Shown: in pieces, positions 40,312 through 49,436 of the stretch | Position numbering within the stretch: the first letter of the stretch is position 1 | How the letters are laid out: each line of letters begins with the position of its first letter | Assembly (NCBI GenBank): GCA_030448265.1 | Contig: JAUJNG010000020.1 | Span: 1 to 64,000, forward strand | DNA: 64,000 nt | Direction of reading: 5' to 3' | DNA from: Abditibacterium sp. | GTDB taxonomy: Bacteria > Armatimonadota > Abditibacteriia > Abditibacteriales > Abditibacteriaceae | Position numbers and translations under genes: made by a program | Notes under the pieces: model-generated | Databases searched by the model: none | The model's input: only the letters and a program-made list of their open reading frames with translations | Told to the model about the DNA's origin: nothing

Positions 40312-42312
40312 CTTGCGTTCAAAGCGCGCAGCGGAAATTTTGGCATCGGCGCCCGCCAGAAGCGAAAAGGTCTGCCAGCCGCTTTTGCCCGCGAAATAAA
40401 CCCGCATCCCGCCCTGCGCCGCCTGAAACGGCAGCCCGATGGCGCGCAGATTCTGAGCGCCCGCGCCCTCAATTCGCAGTGAATCGGCACCGGAGGGCAC
40501 CCAGAGCAACACCTGAGCGCGAGTTCTGGCTTTGAGCGCCGCCTCGCCGCGCGAAATGAGCTGGGGCGCGCTCAGGGGCAAATTGAGCGCGCCAGGCAGC
40601 CACACCGCAAGCGTTTTTCGCCCGTTCCAAGGGTCGCGCCACGTTACATCGACCGAGTTGAGCAAAGTTTGGGTGTCCATCAGCGAGCGGCGCGCCGCGA
40701 TGCTGGTGACGTTCGCCGCGCGCTGCGAAAGCGGCGCGAGCGCGCGGCCCAGCATGTGCCCGCCGTAAACGCGCTCCAGATAGGTCGTCAAACCCTGCAA
40801 ATAAGTCCAGCCCTCGCGCGTGCTGGAGGCGCGAAGCGGCGATTCCGGCCCCGCTTTGCGGAAAAACCCCAAAGCCGGAAGCGCCTGGGTTTTGACGTGA
40901 TTCGAAAAATCGCCGAGCATCGCTTCGCCCGCGCCTTTGCCGGACGGAGCCGCCCCGAAACGCGACGGAAGCTGCGCCGCCCACAAAAGGCCCAGAGTTT
41001 CGCCCATGACGCCGTTGCCAAAGGGTTCGAGCGGCGGGCGAAAACCGCCCAGAGGCGGCAGCGCGACGTGGCCGTATTCGTGGCAGACCTCGCGCACCCA
41101 TTCGGCTTCGGGCCGCGCCAGACCCGCTTTCCAAAACAAAATTTCGCCTGGCTCGCCCTCAGATTGTCCGGCGACGGGCATCCAGGGCCGCATCAAGGCC
41201 GTGGTTTCGGGATCGCTGGGTTCGCGCTGCTTGCCGGTGTTGAGTCCTGGCATACGCGGGCCGAGTTGCGCCAGAACCGAGGGATCTTCGTCGTCCTGGG
41301 GCCACAGCGCCGAAACTTCGAGCAGCCACAGCGTGGTGACGCCCTCGGTTTTGTCGCCGCGCGCGAACTGGTTGGCGGCGCCCAGTTGTTCCCTGAACAG
41401 GGCGTGGACGCGCAAAAACTGCTCGCATAAGGCCCGCGCGCGCGGTAAATCGTCGCGCCGGTCTTTGGTGAGGTAGGGCGAAGCGTAAAAAACGCGCACG
41501 ATCTGGCGCCACTGGGCCTTGTTGGGGCCGCTGTTCTGGCGCGTGTAGCCCGCCACCATTTTGTTGAGTTTGAGAGCGTCGGGCAGATTTTCGAAGGGCA
41601 CTTCCTGATAATAGGAAGGCACGCGCACTAAGGGATTGGCAGTGGGCGCAAGCGGGGGAAAGAGGCTGCCGTCGGTGATGAGAAACTCTTCTTTGGAAAG
41701 CGCGCCGCCGCCGATTTCACCCGAAAGTGGCGCGGGATCGAACGCGTTGCGACTCGGTTTCCACAGCCCGCCGTGCGCGAAAAGGGCGATGGAATCGAGA
41801 ACATCGTCGGGCGCGATCAGAGGCAGACCGTCTTTTAGAACTCGCTTCAAAGCATCCGCCGTGTCGCGGCGCAACAGGCCGCCATCGAGGGGCGCCGCCG
41901 CACTCGCCCGCGAAAGACGCGCCGCGCGCGCGAGCGCCGTGATCGATTCATCGCGCCGCGCGAAACGGTCGGCGGCCACGCCCCAGTAATAATGCGCTTC
42001 GGCAGCGTTGTAGGCGAGATTCGCCGTCACGACATCGCGCGGCAGCGATTCGGGCGCCGCGCCCAGCGCGTTTTTGCCCGCGACCTGCTCCAGCGACGGC
42101 AGCGCGCTCTGCGCCGCGTCGCGCAGCGTGGCGACGGCGAGGTCATCGTTGTTGTCGAGCAGGGCGCGGCCCTTGAGCACGCGCGAGCGCACCTCTTCGC
42201 TCAAACGCTGAGCCAGAAGTGCGGCGGGCGGGGCCGCATCCTGAGCGAGCGCCGAAACCGGCCAAAGCGAAAGAAAAACGAGGACGCCAAGCCATCGGCA
42301 GTGAGATTTCAT
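40309..42312 (-). CDS. exported protein with HEYGH zinc-peptidase motif
   Basis: 667 aa. Signal peptide at residues about 6-24 (LGVLVFLSLWPVSALAQ), a helical N-terminal region, and near the middle VREVCHEYGHVALPP, the HExxH zinc signature of gluzincin-type metalloproteases (His, Glu, His), with a downstream Glu candidate in VMGETLGLL. The C-terminal 150 residues look beta-rich, perhaps a binding domain. Catalysis is likely but the substrate is unknown. ATG 42312 starts the signal peptide; no clear ribosome site precedes it, as the first bases adjoin a 55-bp palindrome. Confidence 0.75.
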   Translation of the reverse strand: MKSHCRWLGVLVFLSLWPVSALAQDAAPPAALLAQRLSEEVRSRVLKGRALLDNNDDLAVATLRDAAQSALPSLEQVAGKNALGAAPESLPRDVVTANLAYNAAEAHYYWGVAADRFARRDESITALARAARLSRASAAAPLDGGLLRRDTADALKRVLKDGLPLIAPDDVLDSIALFAHGGLWKPSRNAFDPAPLSGEIGGGALSKEEFLITDGSLFPPLAPTANPLVRVPSYYQEVPFENLPDALKLNKMVAGYTRQNSGPNKAQWRQIVRVFYASPYLTKDRRDDLPRARALCEQFLRVHALFREQLGAANQFARGDKTEGVTTLWLLEVSALWPQDDEDPSVLAQLGPRMPGLNTGKQREPSDPETTALMRPWMPVAGQSEGEPGEILFWKAGLARPEAEWVREVCHEYGHVALPPLGGFRPPLEPFGNGVMGETLGLLWAAQLPSRFGAAPSGKGAGEAMLGDFSNHVKTQALPALGFFRKAGPESPLRASSTREGWTYLQGLTTYLERVYGGHMLGRALAPLSQRAANVTSIAARRSLMDTQTLLNSVDVTWRDPWNGRKTLAVWLPGALNLPLSAPQLISRGEAALKARTRAQVLLWVPSGADSLRIEGAGAQNLRAIGLPFQAAQGGMRVYFAGKSGWQTFSLLAGADAKISAARFERK

Positions 42313-42328
42313 GGGAGGAGGCAAATGT

Positions 42329-42490
42329 GGCAACCACCCCCGCCGTCGCCCAGAGGGCACCCGACTTCGTAAGGAGGGGAGACTACATTCGCAGTCTTAC
42401 GTCCTCAACAGAGAAAACGAGAAAGCCGTAATGTGGTCTCCCCTCCTTACGAAGTCGGGTGCCCTCTGGGCGACGGCGGGGGTGGTTGCC
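42329..42490. repeat. perfect 55-bp inverted repeat between two minus-strand genes
   Basis: Arms 42329-42383 and 42436-42490 are perfect over 55 bp, with four more matching bases inward, around a 52-base spacer. The right arm lies 9 bases from the stop of the 42500 gene and the left arm 16 bases from the start of the metalloprotein gene. Contains CCCAGAGGGCACCCGACTTC, a theme shared with 3.1 and 37.4 kb. Confidence 0.93.
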
Positions 42491-42499
42491 GTAAAAGTT

Positions 42500-43525
42500 T
42501 CAGTGGCAATCCAGCGAATCCAGAACATCGCTTGCGACGTGCAAATTAATCGGCGCGACTTCGTCTTCAAAAGCCCAGAGCCGATTGGACGCCTGGCAGT
42601 TCCAGACTCGAAGTTCGCCTGGCGGGGTGCGGCGGCGCAAAATTTTGTCGAAGAGCCACACGCTCGCAATACTGCGCGGGTCTTTCGGCCCGCCGCGATA
42701 CAAAACCGCTTCATGGCCGTTCACCGTCGTGGTCGAGGCGTCGCCGAAACGCAGCAGTTTTTGTTTGTCGCGCACGTTCCAGTCGGCCCAGTCTTCGAGC
42801 GACGAATCGGTGAGCAGCACGTTGGCGACGGGAAAACGGCTCAGTTTGAGCCGTTCGGGGCGCCGCCCCCAGCCGTAAAGCCCGACGGGACGAGGCCGAA
42901 TCCACTCCACCTCGATCTTGTTGAGCAGCATCTGCGCGCGCGCCAATTCGAACTCGGCGGGAATTTCGATTTGAATGTCGTAGAAACTCCAACTGTCCCA
43001 GCCGCCCTCGCCGTGACATTCGAGCGGCCCTAAAATTTCGCCCGCCAACCGCTCGATTTTGGCGGTCTTGTCTTTCTGATGCCCAACGACGTGGGCGAAA
43101 GTCACGCGGTCGCAGGTGGGGCAAAACCACGCCGCGCCGAATCCGCACGACGTGGGCGCGCCAGGAGCGCCCGTCCAGCCGAAAGACGTGACCTGATCTT
43201 TGCGTTTTTTGCCGCGCGACACCACTTTGGCATCTTCGACCACCGCGAACGCCTCGCCGCGTTTTTTGGCCTGTTTTTCGAGGGTTTGCAGAAAATTCGC
43301 CACGCTTTTTTCGACATCGGGCGTTTTTTTGGAATTTTCCCAGCGCAGTTCGAGGCGCACGCCATTTTCGTCATCGACGCGCAAATCGCCCTTAGCGCGC
43401 GTGCCGCTAAATTTGCCAGGATTCCAGTTTTCGGGAATTTCGGTCGAAAAACCCTGCCAGCCCAGCGCGCGCCGCGTCTTTCCAAACAAGAGCGGCAGGG
43501 GCGAAGATTCGGTCGAAGCGGACAT
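42500..43525 (-). CDS. hypothetical protein with a possible zinc knuckle
   Basis: 341 aa, no signal peptide or membrane helix. The middle has GFGAAWFCPTCDRVTFAHVVGH, with a CxxC pair and nearby His that could bind a metal. The N-terminal half (LGWQGFSTEIPENWNPGKF) looks like a compact alpha/beta domain. I do not recognise the family. It is separated from the following metalloprotein gene by a 55-bp palindrome and may be transcribed with it. Confidence 0.7.
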   Translation of the reverse strand: MSASTESSPLPLLFGKTRRALGWQGFSTEIPENWNPGKFSGTRAKGDLRVDDENGVRLELRWENSKKTPDVEKSVANFLQTLEKQAKKRGEAFAVVEDAKVVSRGKKRKDQVTSFGWTGAPGAPTSCGFGAAWFCPTCDRVTFAHVVGHQKDKTAKIERLAGEILGPLECHGEGGWDSWSFYDIQIEIPAEFELARAQMLLNKIEVEWIRPRPVGLYGWGRRPERLKLSRFPVANVLLTDSSLEDWADWNVRDKQKLLRFGDASTTTVNGHEAVLYRGGPKDPRSIASVWLFDKILRRRTPPGELRVWNCQASNRLWAFEDEVAPINLHVASDVLDSLDCH

Positions 43526-43551
43526 AAAGCTTGCTCAACAGTATAAAGAGG

Positions 43552-43607
43552 TTAGAGAGTAGAGGTTAGAAGTTAGGAATCTCTCGGTTCTAACCTCTAC
43601 TCTCTAA
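43552..43607. repeat. short inverted repeat upstream of polX
   Basis: Arms 43552-43571 and 43588-43607 are perfect over 20 bp (TTAGAGAGTAGAGGTTAGAA) with a 16-base loop, in the divergent gap between the 42500 gene and polX. Confidence 0.85.
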
Positions 43608-43636
43608 GTTCTCCCAATGCCTGTAACCTTAAACCC

Positions 43637-45289
43637 ATGCAAAACGCCGCACTCGCCCAGGTTTTCGGGGAAATCGCCGACTATCTCGAACTGGCGGGCG
43701 AAAATCCCTTTAAAACCCGCGCCTACCGCCGCGCCGCCGAAGCCATCGCCGATTTTCCCTCGCCCATCGAAGACGCCGCCGAAAACGGCACTTTAGAAGA
43801 AATCGAGGGACTCGGCGCGGCCACCATCGCCAAAAGCCGCGAGTTTCTGGCGACCGGAAACGTGCGCTTGCTGGCCTATTTGCGCTCGCAGCATCCGCCA
43901 GGTTTGCTTGATGTGCTGCGCGTGCCTGGTCTTGGCCCCAAAAAAGTGGCGCTGCTTTACAAGGAACGCGGCATCGACTCCATCGAAAAATTCGCCGACA
44001 GTCTCGAAAATGGCGGACTGGAAGGCGTCGCGGGCTTCGGGCCGAAAACCATCGAAAACTTGAAAACCGGTTTGAAGCGCATGGCGCAGCTTTCGGCGCG
44101 ACTGCCGCTCACCAGTGCCGTCGCTGTCGCTAACCGCCTCAAAAATGCGCTGCGCGAAAAGTGGCCCAATATCGAGATTCACGACGCCGGAAGTCTGCGG
44201 CGCGGCTGCGACACACTGGGCAACCTCAATTTCGTGGTTCAAAGCGACGACGTGGTGATTCTGGATGATTTTCTGGGCCTGCCCATCGTGCTGGAAACCC
44301 TGGAAAAGAGCGAAAAGCGCGCTCTGGCGAAGGTGCATCCTGGCCTGGAAGTCGAGTTGGTGCTGGCGACGCCGCAGAATTTCGGTTCGACGCTGTTTTT
44401 CCACACCGGAAGCCGCGCCCATCTCGAAGCGGCGGCCCAAAACTTGGGAGATTTCGCCACCGAAGCGGAAATCTATGCGTCGCTGGGCGCCGCTTTCATC
44501 CCGCCCGAACTGCGCGAGGGCAGGGGCGAATGGGAAGCCGCCAGAGCGGGAAAACTGCCCCGACTCCTCGAAGAGCGCGACATCATTGGCGATTTACACA
44601 CCCATTCGACGTGGAGCGACGGCGCCGCGACGATTCGCCAGATGGCGGAAGCGGCTGCAGCGCGTGGTTATGCTTATTTCGCTGTCACCGACCATTCCAA
44701 AGCCCTCGCGATGGCCAACGGCCTCAACGCGCAGCGTTTGCGCGAACAGGCGATGGAAATCGCCGAAGTGCAGGCCGATTTTCCCAATCTGAAGATTTTT
44801 CGCGGCATCGAATGCGACATTCTGCGCGATGGAACTCTCGATCTGGACGACGAGATTTTGAACGAACTGGATGTCGTAATTGGCTCGGTGCATTCCGCGT
44901 TCAATCTGCCGGAAACGCTGCAAACCAAGCGCATGGTCAAAGCGATTTCGCATCCGTTGGTTCACTTCATCGCGCATCCTACCGGCCGCGTTCTGGGCGT
45001 GCGCGCGCCTTATGATGTTGATGTCGCGGCGCTCATCGATGCGGCGAAACACTTTGGCAAAGCCTTGGAAATCAACGCTTCGGAGCGCCTCGATTTGAAG
45101 GACGAACACGCTTTCGCCGCGCGCGAGGCGGGCGTTTTGCTTTCTATCGACACCGATGCCCACTCGCCGAAAATGTTCTCCAACCTCCCGTTCGGCGTGC
45201 AAACCGCGCGGCGCGCCTGGTGCGAGGCCAAAGACGTTCTCAACGCCAAACCACTCGATGAACTCACACAATGGCTGGCTCGCAAATAA
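43637..45289 (+). CDS. polX: family X DNA polymerase/PHP protein with lost polymerase residues
   Basis: 550 aa. The N-terminal 8-kDa-like domain has two helix-hairpin-helix elements (IEGLGAATIAK, PGLGPKKVALLY). The polymerase palm normally carries two Asp in AGSxRRG...GDLDF; here the place reads AGSLRRGCDTLGNLNFVV, so both Asp are Asn (about residues 195 and 197), and the third Asp is replaced by Glu (LEVELVLA). The C-terminal PHP domain keeps DLHTHSTWSDG (about 319), TDHSKALAM, GIECDIL, SVHSAF, HPTGR and DTDAHSP, so phosphoesterase or exonuclease activity is likely. Probably a repair nuclease that has lost gap filling. Confidence 0.88.
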   Translation: MQNAALAQVFGEIADYLELAGENPFKTRAYRRAAEAIADFPSPIEDAAENGTLEEIEGLGAATIAKSREFLATGNVRLLAYLRSQHPPGLLDVLRVPGLGPKKVALLYKERGIDSIEKFADSLENGGLEGVAGFGPKTIENLKTGLKRMAQLSARLPLTSAVAVANRLKNALREKWPNIEIHDAGSLRRGCDTLGNLNFVVQSDDVVILDDFLGLPIVLETLEKSEKRALAKVHPGLEVELVLATPQNFGSTLFFHTGSRAHLEAAAQNLGDFATEAEIYASLGAAFIPPELREGRGEWEAARAGKLPRLLEERDIIGDLHTHSTWSDGAATIRQMAEAAAARGYAYFAVTDHSKALAMANGLNAQRLREQAMEIAEVQADFPNLKIFRGIECDILRDGTLDLDDEILNELDVVIGSVHSAFNLPETLQTKRMVKAISHPLVHFIAHPTGRVLGVRAPYDVDVAALIDAAKHFGKALEINASERLDLKDEHAFAAREAGVLLSIDTDAHSPKMFSNLPFGVQTARRAWCEAKDVLNAKPLDELTQWLARK

Positions 45290-45382
45290 TTAAATAGCCA
45301 CAAAAAGGCACAAAAGAAACAAAAGAGGATTTTTAACGGCCCAAATTTTGTTCCTTATGTGTCTTTTGTGGCCATTCTCAAT

Positions 45383-46870
45383 ATGTCTTCTTTTCAATCA
45401 CTTTTCGGTTTTGAAACCGAATATGGTATCACCGTCGAAGGCAGCGATGCCTCGGCGCTAATCAGTGCTTCGCGCGAAGTTGTCAAATCCTACGCCGCGA
45501 CCAAACGACCTTTCGCGTCGCCCTGGAATTATCGCAGTGAAGACCCACGCAACGACCAGCGCGGCTTTCATGTTCAGCAACTCTCGACCGATCCCATCGA
45601 TGCCCAGTTCGACCGGCCAGGCGAACGAGCCGCCTCGCCGCAGGAAGATCGGTGCGACCACGTTTTAGAGAATGGGGCGCGACTTTACAACGATCATGGC
45701 CATCCCGAATACGCGACACCCGAATGCGCCGATTTAAGAAGTCTCGTGGCACACGACAAAGCGGGTGAACGCATCGTTTTGGCGTGCGCAAAGAACTACG
45801 GCGAGAGCATTGGGAAAACGGTCGAAATCTGGAAAAACAACACCGATTTTCATGGCGCGAGTTACGGCAGTCACGAAAGTTATCTGTTGCAGCGCCGTGT
45901 GAGTTGGGAAGCGGTTGTCAAAAATCTGGCGCCGTTTCTGGCGACGCGCATCATCTTTTGCGGCGCCGGCAAAGTCGGAAGCGAAGAGCGCGGCGTGGAG
46001 TGCCATTTTCAGCTTTCGCAGCGCGCCGATTTTTTTCAGGTTTTGCAGTCGGTGGACACGCTTCACAATCGCCCGCTCGTCAACACGCGCGACGAACCGC
46101 ACGGCGACGCCCATCGTTTTCGGCGTCTGCACGTCATCGCGGGCGATGCCAACCTCAGCGAATGGGCCATCGCCATGCGCGCCGGAACCACCAATTTGGT
46201 CGCCGCGCTGATCGAAAGCGGCTGGGAAAACCCCCATCCTCTGCGCGACAGCGTGAGGGCCATCAAAGCGATTTCGCGCGACGAAACCTATCGTTGGATT
46301 ATCGAAGGCGAGCGCGGCGAAGTTTCCGCTATCGAAGTGCAACGCGGTTATCTGGAAGGTGCCAAAGCAATGAACTTGGCGGGCAGTGAGTGGGTTCTTA
46401 ACGAATGGGAAGAAATTCTAGAAATTCTCGAAAAGAATCCTCTCGATTCGTTCGATAGGTGCGATTGGGCAGCGAAAAAATCGTTGTTAGATCAATTTAT
46501 TGAAGCGGAAGAACTCAGTTGGAAAAATGACAGGGAGTTTCTGCAAAGTTTGGATCTGGCGTATCATAACGTCGATCCCGAAGTCGGTTTATATGCCGGT
46601 TTGGTGGAGAGCGGCGCGATGCGAACTTTGGTTACAGAAGCGGAAATCGAAGCGGCGCGTTTTCAGGCTCCCAGCAACACGCGCGCGGCGCTGCGCGGCG
46701 CGATTGCGCGGAAATTTGGGACGCAAATTCACGCCATTTCGTGGGGCGGCGGCGAAGGCAAAGACGGCGAGGGCAATTTTCGTTTCGCCTTGCCCGAAGA
46801 AGGCGATTTTGTCGATCTGGTAACGAAAATTGAGGGCGCGGCGAGTTTGCGCGAAGTGTTTGGCGAGTGA
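45383..46870 (+). CDS. dop: Pup deamidase/depupylase-like protein
   Basis: 495 aa enzyme of the carboxylate-amine ligase-like PafA/Dop family. N-terminal GFETEYGI and later ENGARLYNDHGHPEYATPEC hold the catalytic and nucleotide-binding residues; a Dop-loop insertion (WNYRSEDPRNDQRGFHV) and NDH rather than PafA's LDVGS argue for Dop over the Pup ligase. FHGASYGSHESYL and FCGAGKVG also fit. Dop deamidates Pup and removes it from proteins. No pup, pafA, proteasome or Mpa/ARC gene is in the window, so partners must lie elsewhere. ATG 45383 is chosen over a longer frame. Confidence 0.85.
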   Translation: MSSFQSLFGFETEYGITVEGSDASALISASREVVKSYAATKRPFASPWNYRSEDPRNDQRGFHVQQLSTDPIDAQFDRPGERAASPQEDRCDHVLENGARLYNDHGHPEYATPECADLRSLVAHDKAGERIVLACAKNYGESIGKTVEIWKNNTDFHGASYGSHESYLLQRRVSWEAVVKNLAPFLATRIIFCGAGKVGSEERGVECHFQLSQRADFFQVLQSVDTLHNRPLVNTRDEPHGDAHRFRRLHVIAGDANLSEWAIAMRAGTTNLVAALIESGWENPHPLRDSVRAIKAISRDETYRWIIEGERGEVSAIEVQRGYLEGAKAMNLAGSEWVLNEWEEILEILEKNPLDSFDRCDWAAKKSLLDQFIEAEELSWKNDREFLQSLDLAYHNVDPEVGLYAGLVESGAMRTLVTEAEIEAARFQAPSNTRAALRGAIARKFGTQIHAISWGGGEGKDGEGNFRFALPEEGDFVDLVTKIEGAASLREVFGE

Positions 46871-46875
46871 AGCAG

Positions 46876-47748
46876 TCAGGAAGTTTTGCTGTTGAGCCAG
46901 CGGGCGTAGAGATAGGCCAATGCGATTTCGCCAACGCACAACATCCCCGCCAAGCCAAATCCGAAAAACTTCCAGCCCATCCACAGGTTGCCCATGCAAC
47001 CCATTGCAAGGCCCATTACCGCTCCAATTTTGGGAGAAAGACGAAAAGTTTCTTCCGCAGCGATTGGATTTTGGGCGTAGCGCGGCATGGTTCGCCACGG
47101 GAGCGTTGTGTTCGTCTCGCGCTTGAGCCAGAACGAAGCCGCAAGAAAAAGGGGCAGCATCACAGAAGGATAGTTCTGGGAAATTGTCTCCCAGGAAGTG
47201 CCGCGCAGTTGCGATCCAAACGTGAGATGAAGGTTGGCCCACAGCAGCGACAAAATGCAGAGCGCCCAATTGAACGCCGTTGCAGGCGTCCACTTGCCAC
47301 CGCCGCGACGCCCACTTTTGAAACCATAACCGGCGCAACCGAAGGTGATAACGGCGAGGAGTCCATTGACCCAGTAACTCTTGAAGCTCGCGTTAATCAT
47401 GCTCGGCATGAAAAATCCGTAAACGAGAATGCTTAGCGCCACGGGGCGCGCAAATAAAATCAACTTTTCTCGTTTCGAGAGCGGCGTGCCCACCGTTTCA
47501 ACGCGCGGTGCGCGCTCCCACTCCCGCGCGAGTTCGCGCCCGATAGCTTCCGCGTCGCCAAACGCCTGTCGCGCGCTGTGCCAGGCGTCGTTTTCAGCCA
47601 TGCCATCGGCGCGCCGCGCGACCATCATGGCGTCGAGATGTTCGCGCGTTTCACCCAGAATCTCGGCGCGGCGTGCGGGCGGCAAATCATTCAACTGCGC
47701 GTCGAGCGTGTCCAAAAATGCCGCTAAGTAAATATCAACGGGTTTCAT
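46876..47748 (-). CDS. permease-prefix (HAAS-like) membrane protein
   Basis: 290 aa. Residues about 1-90 form the helical, charged domain often called permease prefix or HAAS/DUF1700 (LPPARRAEILGETREHLDAM, ARQAFGDAEAIGRELA), followed by about five transmembrane helices. Such genes usually pair with padR, as here: its start overlaps the stop region of padR by 14 bases on the same strand. Probably an integral membrane regulator or transport-related protein; no enzyme motif. Converges with dop, with only 5 bases between the two ends. Confidence 0.8.
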   Translation of the reverse strand: MKPVDIYLAAFLDTLDAQLNDLPPARRAEILGETREHLDAMMVARRADGMAENDAWHSARQAFGDAEAIGRELAREWERAPRVETVGTPLSKREKLILFARPVALSILVYGFFMPSMINASFKSYWVNGLLAVITFGCAGYGFKSGRRGGGKWTPATAFNWALCILSLLWANLHLTFGSQLRGTSWETISQNYPSVMLPLFLAASFWLKRETNTTLPWRTMPRYAQNPIAAEETFRLSPKIGAVMGLAMGCMGNLWMGWKFFGFGLAGMLCVGEIALAYLYARWLNSKTS

Positions 47749-48085
47749 GGTGGTTCTCCCTGGAGGAAAGTCCCAGAACATCGCTCACGGCCCGCGAAAA
47801 CTGGCTCCACACCGCGCTGCGGCGCTTCAAATCGGCCTCGCCTGCGGGCGTGAGCGCGTAAACCTTGCGCGAGGGGCCGCGCTCGTTGGGCTCCCACTGC
47901 GCCACGATGAGGCCGTCCTTTTCGAGCGCGTGCAGCGCCGGATAAAGCGTGCCCTCTTTCCATTCCAGAATCCCGCCGCTGCGCCGCTCGATTTCGCGCG
48001 CGATGGCGTAGCCGTGCAAGCCGCCGCCCTGCAAAACCGCCAGAATCAGCGCCGGAACGTTGCCTTTCAATAATTCGCGTTGCAT
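47735..48085 (-). CDS. PadR family transcriptional regulator
   Basis: 116 aa winged-helix regulator: LLKGNVPALILAVLQGGGLHGYAIAREIERRSGG is the PadR recognition-domain signature, then EWKEGTLYPALHALEKDGLI (wing) and YALTPAGEADLKRR. Length is typical of the small subfamily. ATG 48085 has AGGAGG 5 bases upstream. It probably represses itself and the overlapping membrane protein; the inducer is unknown. The longer open frame upstream covers the GT87-like gene on the same strand and is a shadow. Confidence 0.9.
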   Translation of the reverse strand: MQRELLKGNVPALILAVLQGGGLHGYAIAREIERRSGGILEWKEGTLYPALHALEKDGLIVAQWEPNERGPSRKVYALTPAGEADLKRRSAVWSQFSRAVSDVLGLSSRENHHETR

Positions 48086-48150
48086 TTTTGCCTCCTGATG
48101 CGATGTGCATCGGGTAACGAGGTATAAGGCAAAACGAAAGGGCGTGCAAG

Positions 48151-49167
48151 TCAGGCGGCGGCGCGGAGTCGATACCAGATCGCGGCGGGAGCCAGCAAAA
48201 GAGGCAAATATATCATCCAGCAGAGGGGCGCGAACAAAATCGTGGCGCTCGCAGTGAGGGCGTAGCACAGTTCGAGCGGCCATTTGCGAGAGAAAATGAG
48301 GGTCAAAAGTGGCGCGCCAAGAGCCATGAGCGACAAGTAAACGCGCGCCCAGACTGGCAGGGGAGAATGGGCATCGAGTGTTCCTATGGCCTCGAAAACG
48401 CGGATGAGGGCGAAAGAAAGCGAAACGTTGGCGAGGTTGAACGTGCCCTGCGAAACGACAGGCGAAGTCGCGGGCCACCAGTTCAGGCTGTTTTGCAGGC
48501 CGCAGAGCCAGATTCCGGCGCCAAATCCCGCGAGTAAAACGCTCGCCGCCGGAAAAAGTGCGTGCCTGCCTTCGTTTTTGATGACAAGAGCCAGAGTCCA
48601 CACCGGATGCAGCTTCATCATGGCCGCGAAAGCGAGCGGAACGGCGCGAAAGCGCGTCGAAAAGGCGAGGCCGTAACACGCCCACATCACCGGCTCGAAG
48701 TTGCCCAGTCCTATCGCCACATAACCCTGGCACAAATCGATGCACATTCCAGCGAGGAGAACCGTTTTCCAACTGATTTTTCCGGTCGCCAGTCGCGCCA
48801 GACACGCGGCGTAAATCCAGAACGCAGCCAGCACAATCAAGAGCCAGACGCGGCCAAACCACAGGTAATTCAGTTCGACGAGCGGGCGCGTCAGCAGCAA
48901 AAACGGCGGCGGGTAGAAAAAGCGCGAAGGCACCACTGCGGGTGTGTAATCGGGCCAGAGGTGATAGAGCGGCAAACCGGTTTTGAGACGCATCGCGGCG
49001 TCGTAGTAGACAACCAAATCGCGAAAACGGTCGTCGCGATTCCAATTTTCGGGAAGCCAAACCAAAAGCTGAAAAGCGAGATGGAAAATCGCCAAGGCAA
49101 CCAGAGAGCGCCACAAAAGCCGGCGAAACTGCGGGGAAAAACGAGGGCGCGGCGCGGGATCGGGCAT
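48151..49167 (-). CDS. GT87-like integral membrane glycosyltransferase
   Basis: 338 aa polytopic membrane protein with about nine hydrophobic segments. RFFYPPPFLLLTRPLVELNYLWFGRVW is the YPPP...P...W pattern of GT87/DUF2029 (polyprenyl-phosphate-mannose dependent transferases), with DLVVYYDAAMRLKTGLPLY before it holding the likely catalytic Asp. ATG 49167 is selected at the beginning of the conserved part; the open frame goes further. It likely extends a cell-envelope glycan. A 270-base gap to the lactonase shows no gene. Confidence 0.78.
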   Translation of the reverse strand: MPDPAPRPRFSPQFRRLLWRSLVALAIFHLAFQLLVWLPENWNRDDRFRDLVVYYDAAMRLKTGLPLYHLWPDYTPAVVPSRFFYPPPFLLLTRPLVELNYLWFGRVWLLIVLAAFWIYAACLARLATGKISWKTVLLAGMCIDLCQGYVAIGLGNFEPVMWACYGLAFSTRFRAVPLAFAAMMKLHPVWTLALVIKNEGRHALFPAASVLLAGFGAGIWLCGLQNSLNWWPATSPVVSQGTFNLANVSLSFALIRVFEAIGTLDAHSPLPVWARVYLSLMALGAPLLTLIFSRKWPLELCYALTASATILFAPLCWMIYLPLLLAPAAIWYRLRAAA

Positions 49168-49436
49168 GGCAGTCGCGAGGGGCAACGCTCTCGTGGTCTC
49201 CCTGCGCGGCAGTCGAGAATGACGTTGCGTTGGAGTATGCCCACCACAGCTCGCCATATCCACTTGAACCGCGAAGACCACAGCGTTCTAAAGCGCGTCG
49301 TCGGCTCGAACCGCCAGGGTGAGCGTGAGAAAAGCGCGCTCGCATTCTGCGGGTGTGCAATGGTGCCACACCGAGGGAAGCGGAGGGATTTGGCCCGAAT
49401 CTAAGAGACAGTTTTTAGAGCCTGGGACGCCTTCAT

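Noticed and set aside
45297..45374. Inverted repeat between polX and dop (GCCACAAAAAGGCAC / GTGTCTTTTGTGGC)
   Set aside because: Pairing is imperfect and interrupted; it may belong to the same class as the others but is too weak to list as a feature.
45383..46870. Pup ligase PafA as the identity of the Pup-family gene
   Set aside because: The Dop-loop-like insertion and the NDHGHPEY motif fit Dop better than PafA.
47735..49369. 544-codon minus-strand frame covering padR and the GT87-like gene
   Set aside because: Only its last 116 codons form a real protein (PadR) with a strong AGGAGG site; the rest is out of frame with the GT87-like gene.
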